Shown here piece by piece: positions 1-10,900 of a DNA stretch of 64,000 bases (within the stretch, counting starts at the first letter, position 1; the number at the start of each line of letters is the position of its first letter). This DNA comes from Dicaeum eximium (taxonomy: Eukaryota; Chordata; Aves; Passeriformes; Dicaeidae). Where the stretch lies: contig VWZP01009169.1 of the NCBI GenBank assembly GCA_013396995.1, forward strand, positions 2,108,218 through 2,172,217. The letters are read 5' to 3'. The notes under the pieces are model-generated. The model did no database searches, was not told the DNA's origin, and was given only the letters and a program-made list of their open reading frames with translations. Position numbers and translations under genes: made by a program.

Positions 1-2260
1 GTACAAGATAAGCAGTTTCATATGCAGTGTAAGCAAATATGTCTAGCAATTTCTTGGTTCGCCCATCTGTAGCTGCCAGTCACACTGGGATTTATGTATT
101 AACTGTGTTGGATCAAATGTTGGCTCAAATGTTGGATAATTTGGTGAGAGAGGCCGGTGTTTTTCCAACTGAAAAGAGAATATGCTGGAAGATGGACAGG
201 ACTGTGAGCAATGGAATAGTTTTACTTTTTAACGCCTGAAAAATGCCACAGGCAGAAAGTTAATCACCTCCACTCTTAAATCTGGGAAGACTCTGGGTTT
301 GGTGTATGCACAGCTTACGTGCAGGTAGCCACTGCCAAGTGCAGCACTCCCCTCTGACCACCTCTGCTGTGCCTGTGGGTGCAAACTTGTGACTCCTGGG
401 CTGGGAGGAGGAAGAGAAGGCAGTACGGAGGTCAAGAGTCAGAGAAAAACAGCTGCTCAGCAAGAGGTTTCTCTAACAATTCTCAGCCTTCACAAAGCCC
501 ATCTTTTTCTGTCAGGGTGTCTGTGAAGCCTCTCCTCTCACTGCTGATGGGTAGGCCAGCGCAGCTAGGAGGCACTTTGGTTTAATGACCAAGATCCACA
601 AAGGTTCCCAAGTCACTTTGTGCATTCATCTTCTAAAGAAATTGGTATGGAGAGAGGAGAGTAACAGTGTCCCATCCCTTGGACCCTCACTAAACTCCAG
701 AGGAACTTTCTAGCTTGAATAAATTGTGCTGAGCAGAACCCTGGGACCTGCACCAGGCCAGTGGATGAATGTTAGCATGCCCTAAGGCCCTCACAGAGGT
801 GCTTTGAGGACTGGAAGAAGGACAGCCTCTCTGTTCCTTCTGCCTTGCTCTGCCTGTGGTACCTTCTGCCCTTCTAATTCCCTGTGGAACTCTGAAACCT
901 GACTGCCTCTCTCCTTGGAGTATCATGAAAAAGTCAGGTACAGGATTCTGGGATGTTGAAAGAGAAAGGAAGGAGGAAGGGATCTTCCCAACCTAGCAAA
1001 GGTGAAAGGTCATTAAGTTTGTAGAAGGCAGCCTTCAGCCAAAAAAGAGGTTTTGAAGTCTCAGATACGTGAAAAAGATGTGTTAAGTGCAAACACGCTG
1101 GCCAATGCTTTGCACCGTGGAGTTAACACTGTCATTATGTGACACAGCATTTGGGGTGACAGGACTACATGAATGTCAGTGGTGTGGGTAACAGACCAGG
1201 AGACCCCATTAACTCGCTTCTCTCATGGATTTCTGCTTCAGAACAAAATGACAGGTTGGCTTGAGGCTCACCATAGAGAAGGCAGGTGTCCAATTGGTGG
1301 TCTTCTCATTCTGCAAACATCCATTGCTCCTCACCACCCAAGACAGAGGTCAGGCACAGTGCAGCAGCTATGAAAGCGCTGCACATTTCCCAGCCAGAAA
1401 GTCTGAAGACAGCTAAATGAATTGAGTGGATTACAATGTGTCCAGGATGCTGGTACTCTGTCCTAGGGAGAAATGCTGTGGCATTTGCCAGGGATTAAAG
1501 ATATCCTAGCTGTACAGTTCATCCAGGTCTTTCTAACTCTTTTATGGATTCAAATAGAAGACAGTGGCTGTTTCCTGCAAGCACAGACACAGCAAAACAC
1601 CGCTGCCATTTCCCACAGCAGTTAAGTTTCCCACAGTGGGGTACTGACACACACTGGTGCTGCTTGCTTTGTAGGACAGGTCAGAAGCAGAGCCCTGAGG
1701 GACATCATATGCTTGTCTTGTTCCTGTAACCTTCTCTTGCTGACACTGGTCATACCACCCTCCAGCCACCTTGGCCAACATATCTCAAGCAGAGATTGCT
1801 GTCACCAGTTGAATCAGACCTGACCACGAAAAAATCACAGCCACTGGCTCTTCCAGAGCAAGGCCTGTTCACAGCAAGCCAAGAGATGAGCATGAGTCAA
1901 GAGAGGTTTTCCCAAGCTCCCAGGCAAGAAAGTGTTCATGCCAGGTGGTGCTTCCCAGAAGACTTACCTGGTTGGCATTGTTCCTCCAAGGCTTGTTTTG
2001 CTTTTGCTGTTTCCTAGCTCATATTTGACTAGTTAAAAGTTTTATCAGCCAGGGCCATAAATTATCATGACAGCTTTTAGGGAAACTCAGCCCTTTCGTC
2101 TCCTGCTCATTTCCTCTCTGTCCCTTGCCATTGATCAAACCTGCAGAGTTTTAGACTTTTCAAAAGCAGAAACAAAGAGAACTCCAACCCTGTCTAATTG
2201 AGATGTAGGTAAAGTTAAAAAGCAGCTGCCACGTATGTATTTGCCTCAATTAAATTGGCT
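1..2260. other. Intergenic or intronic unique sequence, no gene seen
   Basis: No open frame here exceeds about 80 codons, and none shows a recognisable domain. I see no LINE, LTR, tandem repeat or RNA gene. Composition is ordinary CpG-poor vertebrate sequence. Confidence 0.6.
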
Positions 2261-2270
2261 CCTTGATATT

Positions 2271-2320
2271 TCTGATAATCCCTTTTTCTTCTTTCCTTTT
2301 CTTTTTTTTTTTTTTTTTAG
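2271..2320 (+). other. Long pyrimidine tract ending in AG (splice-acceptor-like or reversed poly-A tail)
   Basis: A pyrimidine-only run from 2280 to 2318, with 17 consecutive T at its end, is followed at once by AG (2319-2320). A branch-point-like CTGAT lies just upstream at 2270-2275. This has the form of a strong vertebrate 3' splice site. It could equally be an expanded T tract, or the poly-A tail of a minus-strand retroposed copy whose body I cannot recognise. No open frame or obvious donor follows, so I do not call an exon. Confidence 0.3.
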
Positions 2321-5300
2321 AACAGCTTTATGATTAATGGCTGCTGTGATGTGGTGACATTTCAGCTTTTCGCATATCCCACACCCCTGTTAAATGGCAG
2401 GGACTCCAGCTCCTGTTTACAATGAGCAAGAGGACTGCAAGTTGTACTATTAATCAACAGGCTAATTCAGCAGGAGTGTGGTGAGAGAGCTCAGAGCCCT
2501 GCTCCTGGCAAACATGATACCCCCCCAGGAAATTTGAAAATGTTTGTGTCCAGTGCACTCTGCAGCTGAGAGCAAAGAGGCTCAGCTGAGTAGCGGGCTC
2601 AAGGAGTATCACTGCACTGCTTGAAGGTCATTAATTTGTGTCTGACGAGGGAGAAAAAAAGCAGTGAAAGCCAATGCTTTTCCAATGTGTGGATTGAGGG
2701 CTCTAACAGGCCCTGAAGAGCTGATGCTGGAGAGCAGGAGTTGTGTTTCAACCCATTAAGCCCTGGCCTGACTTTCAATGTCAAAAAGGAGATGGATGAT
2801 GGTGCTGAGAGCAGTTTCCTTGCACAGGAGTTTGGAGGCTGTACAGTAAACTTTGAACTGGAGGAAGTGTGAGGAATATCAGGCTTTGCTGGGGGCTGCC
2901 TCTGTATTAACAAGAGTTTCAGACACTGAAACTGTCTCTGATCCTGAAGGGACTTCAACAAAACTGGTTTCAGGAATGCCTCACTGTGGTGAGGAGGGAA
3001 GGGCAGCTGGTCCGGGAGGGAAACAAGCGCGGTGGAATAAGTCACCACTGCATGCCAGGAGGGTGGGACTGATCCTTCTACTTAAAGGGCTCACTGAGAA
3101 CCCAAAAGCAATGAATGAGCGTAAAAGTAATGTTTAATCGTGTCTCTAAGAGTACATCCTAAGTTGCACAAGCATTACTGTTGCCTGGCAAAAAGCCTCC
3201 CATTTCCATAGTTGGGTTTCTTGGCCAGGTCTCTGCTATGTCAGTCATTGTACATGACTGATAGGCTTTGTGCAGAAGCAGAGGAAAGCACAGCTGAGGA
3301 ATGGGCTGTCAGGATTCTCCCTTTCTTTCCCTGGTGCAGCATTTCTGAACAGGGTGCCAGCCCAGCATCTAGCATCTGATGAAGCATCAAAGCACAGGAT
3401 GTCCTTTCTTCTGAATGGGAGCAGAATAGACTCCCTTGCCATTCAAGTGGGAGTTGCACAATGTGGCATGTTCAGCAACAAACAAAAAGACACAGGTTAA
3501 AAATAAGACTTCCAGAAAAGGACTGGAGAAGCTAACTTCGATCTTCTTATCAAAACACAGAACACAGCCCTATAATCATCAGTGTCAGGACAACTGAGGG
3601 GGCTGCAAAATGTGTTACAAGAGCAAAAATTTCTTAAGTCAGCTTTCCGAGTAAAGGAAACTTATGATGTAATTACATCCTACTGGCAAGCACAGCAGCA
3701 GCAGGTCTCTGTTGTCTCTGGATATCTCTGGTCCTCCCTACATGGGTGTAGTTACAGTAGAAGCAATCCAGCCAGTCCAAACTATCCCACATAAAATAGC
3801 AGCAGTGAAGAAAATAATTTAAAGCTTTGTCTACCATGGCCATATGGGGCTTGTAAATGATGTTCCCAGTTCTAAGAACAAGAAAGGCTTCTCTAGGGGA
3901 CCAGAACACCTAAAATCAGTGTGTTGTCTAACAAGTGTGGAGATGGAAGAAGTTGTGCTTCCTCTTTGGGAAGACTTGTAGAGCAGCAGCCCTCAGAGAA
4001 AGCATCAGAGCTGGTGGAGTTATTGTGTGGAGTTATTGCAGAGAGCACTGTGGCTCAGCACCACAACAGCGATTATCCCCCAATGGCTGGGAGGGGAGCA
4101 AAGAGAGCAAAGCAAAGAGGAGAAACCCCCAGTCTATTCTACATTGCCACCTCTCTTTGCAAAGCACCAGCAGAGGTATACAAGAGATGCAAGTGTCCCT
4201 CCTTGGGCAAGCAGTGTCCAAACATCATCTTTTCTGCTGCCTGACTAACTCAACTCCAAGTGGTACTGAACAAATGCTCTCCAACAAAACTAAACCAAGG
4301 GATGAGAACCGAGTGCTTTCCCTGAACTAGAGGAGCTCCCAAAACAGGGGTTGGCAGGCCTGGGAAGTCCAAGAGAAAAGATTTTAGGGAGGCTTTGACA
4401 GTGGGTTCAGGATCACAAGCTTCTGAAGGGGAAACATCAGAGGGACATGTTGGCACAGCTAACCTTGCCTGGGGAGTTTCTGGTACTGGCACACGTCTGC
4501 TGGGAGAGACCCAGCTCTAACCAACCCTGCTGGGGTAGAAGAAAGGACCAGCAGATCTCATTACTTTTTAGTCCCCTTTTCTGCAGTTCCTGTGAAAGGT
4601 GCCTCTTTGTAAAGAAAAGAAATCATTGTCTTAATTCTTCCACAACCAGGCTTAAGCAGAGCAAATAGATTTAGATATAAAACCCAAGGGACAGGAAGCT
4701 CTGTTGGAGGCCACAGCTTTATCCAGTAACCCCAGCCACATCCTCTCCTCCCTCCTCTGCTGAATAATTCAGAGCTTCATTTTCTTATCTACTCTAATCT
4801 GGGTTTGTACAAACCAGCCCTGCTGTTAAGTAACATGAGGAAGATAAAGAACAACAAGGCATCTTTGTGCAGGGGAAGCCTCAGCAGGCAACAGATACCT
4901 CCCCTTTGTGCTGCTGCTGCTCAAGAGAGGAACTGGCATCTTTCCTCTGCTCTGGCACACTTGTTTCCCTTCATTTTTTCTTCATGCTCCTTTCTCTACA
5001 AGGAATCATTATGTGCCTAGGCTGGCCTTTACCTGAAGCAGGAAAAGCCAAGAAGCACTGAGGGGGGAAAGGAAAAACAAAAAAGCCCCAAGCTCTGTAA
5101 TAGACTTTCCGTTTACTAAATCTTTTAGAAGTTTTCCTTCTTTCTTCACTAAATATCAGTTGCTTAAGATAATCTGTGAACCTGCAGAACGGCCATTAGG
5201 AGCTCCCCGGTGACTAGGTTAATTCACAGTAAATTACAGTCACTGCCAAGGAGATTGCAGGGAGGTTAGAAAGAGATTGGAAGCGGCAGGCAGCAAAGCA

Positions 5301-5534
5301 CTGTAGCATTTTCCGAAACCAGAAAATAGAACAATAATCAAGGATTGTAAGGAACAAGGAGTCCAGGCAGTGAATGCATGTTGGAATAGTCATTTCCAAA
5401 CTCTGACAAGTGCTGGTGAACACTGGCATCAACATTGAGCGGGTTTTCTGAGTGACAGATCAGCAGTAGCCTGTGTTACCATACACAGGAAGCATGAAGA
5501 ACAGGCATAAAGAGACTGCCCTATTCCCAACTGT
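2321..5534. other. Unique sequence without a supported gene
   Basis: Several overlapping frames of 60-149 codons occur on both strands, for example 2599-3048 minus. None has a domain, signal peptide or splice context, and they overlap each other as chance frames do. The first 160 bases (2321-2480) are repeat-free and contain TTATGATTAATGG and ATTAATCAAC homeodomain-type cores. That block is discussed as a possible conserved element. Confidence 0.5.
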
Positions 5535-5581
5535 TTTTTAATGTGGTAGAACACACATAATGTGTTCTACCACGTTAAAAA
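5535..5581. repeat. Near-perfect inverted repeat (21-bp stem, 5-nt loop)
   Basis: Positions 5535-5555 pair with 5561-5581. Thirteen consecutive Watson-Crick pairs (5543-5555 with 5561-5573) are followed by one G-T wobble (5542 with 5574) and seven more pairs, mainly T-A. The loop is only five bases (CATAA). The arms read GTGGTAGAACACA and its complement. At 47 bases it is shorter than a normal microRNA precursor. It could be a cruciform-forming palindrome, the collapsed ends of a small inverted-repeat transposon, or a short structured RNA. The pairing is directly visible; any function is unknown. Confidence 0.8.
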
Positions 5582-7865
5582 TCTGGGCAAGAGACAAAAA
5601 CTTGGCTGCACCAGGCACTGTACGCATGGAAAGATGTTTTTCAGGGATAAAACAACCTTTTCCACCTTCCCTTCCTATCACCATCCTTCCATCCTTTCCC
5701 ATTTGACTGTCAATATGATGACACTGACCTTGTCATCAGCCCCAGCACTGGTGTTGCTCTGAGGACCTGGGCTCTTTCATAAGCCAAGTATTTGCTAGAG
5801 CGCTGTGTGTGCTACTGCTCAGAGGCAGGCTCTCTGGGTGCACCACCCTGCTCCTGATAAAGACCAGCTAGTTGTAAGCATAAAGTGGGGGACAAGTTCC
5901 CTGTGCAAGTCACGTCTCACAGGGCAGGCTTTGCCTCCTTTCCTCTGGCTCAGTTCCTCTCATGTGCTTGGCCACTCTGATGTGGGAATAAGTACATTTC
6001 CATAATCACACTCAAGAGGAAAAAAGGGGAAAATGCCACAATCCAGGCAATCCCCAAATTACTGAACAGTAATTTCAGTCACAGCAATGTCTAAGTGCAA
6101 TAAAATTGTGCCTGGAGAGCTTTCTGAAAATGCCAGAGTGGTCTCTACTGTAGGACTGCTCCTATCTACCTGGGGACTGCAGCTGCCCACTGCAAACCTC
6201 CTCAGGGCTACCAAAACAATTGTGTACATCAGAAAACTGCCAGGATTTCTTCACCACAGCTTCCAGACACAAAAGGCTCCCTCAAGACATTTGCCTATTG
6301 TCTGCATCCCTTCAAGAGACCAGTATAGTGAGGACCAACTTGGGCCGTAGTGGCAGCACAGCCACAAAGAGGTCACATAGCAAGTGTCACCATCCCACAG
6401 TGGCTTCTCTTCAGCTTCCCACCCAAGATTTGTTTCCTTTCTCTTCCTATTTCCACAGTCCCTTACACCAGCCACTGCTGTGGCTACCAGCCAATATTCA
6501 GATCCCTGTGATATTCTGGTTGTGGCTTCCTGGTGTATAAAAGCCTGGTGTTCAGCACTTTCCTAGGAAATTAGTAGTAGATCATCCTCCAGTGTTCTGG
6601 GGTTTTCTCAATTCATTCTTCTACCTTTTTGGTGGGCTACAGGCAACAAGTTATGGAGGTCTCTGGAAATTCAGCTATCATGTCACCCTCCCCTCCCTTC
6701 TTCCTTTTCTTCTTCCCTCCCCCCCCATCCTCCCCCAGGCATCTCTGGGCTGCCAGGGCTTTTTTAATATGAACTTTAATTTTTTCTGCTAGTAAAATAT
6801 AACTGTATCAAGAAATCATTTATGCCTTTTTTCTTTCTTCTTGAAAATATACATATTAACCTATTGGAAAGTCTTCATTTCTTCTGCCAACTGGTATCAA
6901 CAGTCAATCAGAGTCTGTCAACATACCAATTTTATCATCTCCAACTCAGATAGCAGTGCAGTCGTCATGGGAACCAAAATAGTAACTATGGAATAGCTGC
7001 CTTAGTAACAACAACAACAAAAAATGTGTTGGCATAAAATTACATTTGTAGTAAATTTCAGTTAACACTTTAGAAATTAAACAGCTGCTGTGTGAATCCT
7101 GCAGTTTGTAAAATCAAGGGCCCTCTCCAAGGAAATGGTGGCTTTTAAAGTTCTCCAAGACCTAACCTTGTTGCTGGCCCCTAGTGCTCTAATTTGAAAG
7201 AGAAGTCACAGGGGGAAACACATATTTATTTTGATCTGGGCATTTGTGTAACATGAGATTAAAGATGCAGCAGCTGTATCCTGTTTGAAGAGGCAACCTG
7301 CATTCCTTATATACAGAGTTAAATTTGTGATGCTGGGGAGAACTTCTAGCTACAGACACTTTAAAGACAGCTTGCCTTGGTCCTTGGGCAAACAGCAGGA
7401 AAGAAAACATGGAAATTGCTGTATCAGTGCAGACCTGTGGCCCAGTACCCTGGGGCATATGCACATTTCAAAGGAAAACACATACTCTTGAAATGCTTAG
7501 GTCACATATGCGCAGAGATTCAGCTTTTCAGGATAGTGGGTCATTCCCTTAGTCCATTTAGTGCTCACATTATATTCCCAAAAGCAAGAGAACAGAAAGG
7601 GAGGGTATGTTTAAGAAGAGCACTTGCTGGTTTTGTCTTTTCAGAGGACAGGTTAAATACACTCAGTGCTTTTATCCCTTCCAGACCTCTGGTTTCTGTC
7701 CTGAAACACCTTCAGAGACAGAAGAAGTCAATCCTAGCTTTACTTTGTACGTGACCTGTAAAGATCCTGCCAGATCTCCTTGCATTGCATAGATGAACAT
7801 GATTCTGTTAGCAGCAAAGATGAATAGGTAATTTCCAGGTCGGCTTTTTAATTCACTGTCAAGGA
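5582..7865. other. Unique sequence with a long pyrimidine tract
   Basis: No gene is supported. A C/T-rich stretch at about 6685-6736 ends in CCCCCAG and resembles a splice acceptor. An isolated TATAAAAG at 6536-6543 lies about 45 bases downstream of CCAAT (6491-6495). Both are short motifs expected by chance, and no open frame uses them. A small AAC repeat lies at 7007-7020. Confidence 0.4.
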
Positions 7866-7935
7866 GGTGACCTGCTCAGCTGAGCATCAACACTACCCTC
7901 AGCAGCAGGTTCAAATCCCAGCACTGTCTTCTCTG
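7866..7935 (+). mobile_element. Possible tRNA-derived SINE remnant (MIR or CORE-SINE-like)
   Basis: GGTTCAAATCC at 7909-7919 is a good RNA polymerase III B box. It continues into CCAGCACTG as MIR and other tRNA-derived SINEs do. About 36 bases upstream, TGCTCAGCTGAGC (7873-7885) resembles the D-arm and A box of a tRNA. The A-to-B spacing is several bases shorter than in an intact tRNA, and the T-stem does not pair well, so this is not a functional tRNA gene. The B box is visible; membership of a SINE family is inference. A chance match cannot be excluded. Confidence 0.35.
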
Positions 7936-10900
7936 CCCTGCATAGAAAAACTCAGCTCTCTACCACTGAGGTCAATCAGACACTGTGGACAGTTGAAGAA
8001 GAGTCCCCAAAACAGTAATAAAGTCCTTTATGAAATGTCTTAGGGCTCTTCTTGAAATGGCAGTACTATTAGTTCCAGTTTACCAAAACTAACAAATATA
8101 TAGAAAACACATCTGGCACTAGAAAGGCTGAGCCACAGGAGGTTGAAGGCTGGAGAACACATGGGGAACTACCACTACCTGCTTACACTGGTCTTACATA
8201 TTTTCTGAAAGGTCCAATTTTTTACTCCTGACAGATAAAAGACGCTGTGCTGTGGGGATCTTTGACATACATGGTTTAGGTATTATAATACTCTTCCATA
8301 CACACACCCAGTTCATTACTGGCCTACAGCCAAGGAACAGTTTCATTTAATCGGTGCTATATTAAAATTGTGAAAACATTGCCATAAAAAGGGAATGGAT
8401 AGGTAGTAAATGTTTCTCTTACTAGAATAAGAGGTAGTTTAAATATTTGTGTAATTGCAGTGTCAGGGGGTTATAATCCATTCACTTCAGCACCAAGACA
8501 CTCTTTACTGGGAACAAGGCCATCGAGACTGTCAGTTTGCCACAAAGGCCAGTGACCCAAACTCCTGCTCCAGTAGATCATGTCCCCAAGTAAAACAAAA
8601 TCATTTAGAATGGTGTAAGTGCTATACACAATTTAAGTGACCTTTTGGCCAGATGAGTGTGTCCTAGTGACTAGTTACCTAGAGAGAGCACGCTCAGAGG
8701 AGAGCAATGGTCAGAAAGGTCAAGAAAACTTTCCATTCTTCCACCTTTGGAAATCTTTTTGTAAGAATGCCTTGAGATTCAGAGAAATCAATAGGAAAAT
8801 TCTGCTGAAGCGGTAACAAAATCTCTGTCATGTAAAATGAATTTAGACCTAAGGTTTAATGCTATTATCTTAAAAGGACACCTCTCTACATTCTTCCTAG
8901 CACTGTGATAGCACAGTGGAGAATGGCCTGGAAAGGTGTTTCTCAAGCGGAGGTGTGACTACTGAAGGGTTTGGAGGATTAACCTTTCAGTTTTGAACCA
9001 AAGCTGTGAGGAGTGGGCACGAGTCAGTGAGGGCTGCAAGGCTATCAGCACGGACAGAGCTGGCAAGGTTACAAAACAGTTTGGGTGATTAGCCAAGAGC
9101 CCCAGTGGAATCAGTGACAGAAGTGAAAACAGATTAGAAATGCTGCAGCTTTGAAGACAGGAACCAGGACATTGGCTAGAGAATTAGTTTAGTTTGCTCA
9201 GATAATAAACAGGGCACTGTGGGGGGAGGCAGGGGCCCTGTAAAGCTGATTCAGAAAGCAGAACTGTGGTGGAAAAGGACCAACTCCGGAGGCATTAGCA
9301 AGCCTAAGGTGTACCCATGCAAAAGCTTGTAGTTATTATTTTCTTACTCCACAGATTTACCACTCTCTGTATCACTTTCCCCTTCTCCCTTTCATCCACA
9401 ACCACTTTTCCAAACAAAAATGGGGTCATGTTAGAAACCTTTGCAGTTTTACCACTCAGGAGAGCTGAGCGCTAACTGGGATGTCCACACGGAGCTGTAA
9501 CAAACTAATCAAGTTCAGTGACTGTCTGCCAAACTTCCTGTGTTTTCCTGTGTCTATGAAGCACACCCCTTCAGCCTGTGAAAGATGATTGCTACTCCTC
9601 TAATTTCTAAAAGACACAGGAGAATTGTGGTTTCTTTTTGCATCATGGAGTTATGGGTTGATCCCAGTGTTAATGGTGCCTAGCTATTGCCTATAATGTT
9701 CTCTAATCCTCAAAAGTTTCCATAGCCCACATGTGCTACAATTAAAATGTTTTAAAGAGCAATTTAACACTGAAAAGAAAGAAGCAGGAATATTTCATAA
9801 GTCCACTAAAATCTACTGGGATAAGGAAGGCTTTAGGAAGGGCAAAGGGAGAAAATGAAGTTATTTCGAAAGACAAATGGGGCATAACATAGGACATGCA
9901 TGAGAACCAGTTTGTCACCACCCCTCAGTGCCACCTCTGGCTCAGGATGTCACATGAGTACAGTCCACAGGCAGCCAAGGAGAGCACATCAGGAAAGCTT
10001 CATTGTCTAGTGGCTTATTTTGGGTGCTCTTCTCTAGGCCGTTGCTGCTGCCAGATACTGGATTCTGAGTGAAAGAGCTCTTGGGTCTCACCCAGAGCAG
10101 CTGGTTGGATGGTTGTGTCCTGATCCATTCCTGGAAGGCAGCTTTGACTACATAAGCTGGAAAGGGAAGCTCTTAGTACAGAAGGAAACAGTATAGGCAG
10201 TTCACAGTCACTGTGCTTTAAAAGCACATGTTTACTTTTGACACTTCCAAGAAAACCTTTCTGAAATTAGGTCTGCAACTGCTGACCTATTTTTCCAGTT
10301 ACAAAACATACGATTTTTGAAGAAAAGCGATCAAAATTGAAGCCAATTTTCCCATATATCAAAATGAGGAGCCAAATGGGGAAGGCATTTCCAGTATGCC
10401 CTGCTTGGCTATAAGCAATATTCCTTATAATGCAGCAGCCCTCAAGGAAGGGAGAGGGAGGTAAAGCCCTGTCTCAGCCACATGCATGTCCCCAGCACAG
10501 GCAAAGAGCTCAGCTCCACTTGGGTGAGGAGTTGTCTGAATGCCACAACAAATGGAAATCCAGGCCTGAAATAGTTTCAGGCCAGCTTTGTGCAACAGTA
10601 TATTATCATTTGATGCAATTATATAATTAACTAATTTGCAAATTTGCAGAGAACCATTCATTTAATCTTTAATAAATAGTATGGATTTAGCACCAGTGAA
10701 AGCCCTCCAGATTAACTGCTTGGTGAATGAAGCCTTCCACTTATCTGTTAGACAGCAGCAGCACCAGCTTTATCCACATGCTGACCTGCCAGCACACTAC
10801 AACCTCGATTTGACAGATAAGTGCACAGATTCATCTGAGGAGTTGTAGAAAGGAGCTCAGCTCTCTGGCTCAGGCACTTCATAATCTCTCTTGGACCTTT

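Noticed and set aside
5535..5581. MicroRNA precursor
   Set aside because: The stem and loop total 47 bases, shorter than known animal precursors, and the loop is too tight. Kept only as a hairpin.
6491..6543. CCAAT followed by TATAAAAG, promoter-like
   Set aside because: Both motifs are short and common. There is no CpG enrichment, initiator or transcript frame downstream.
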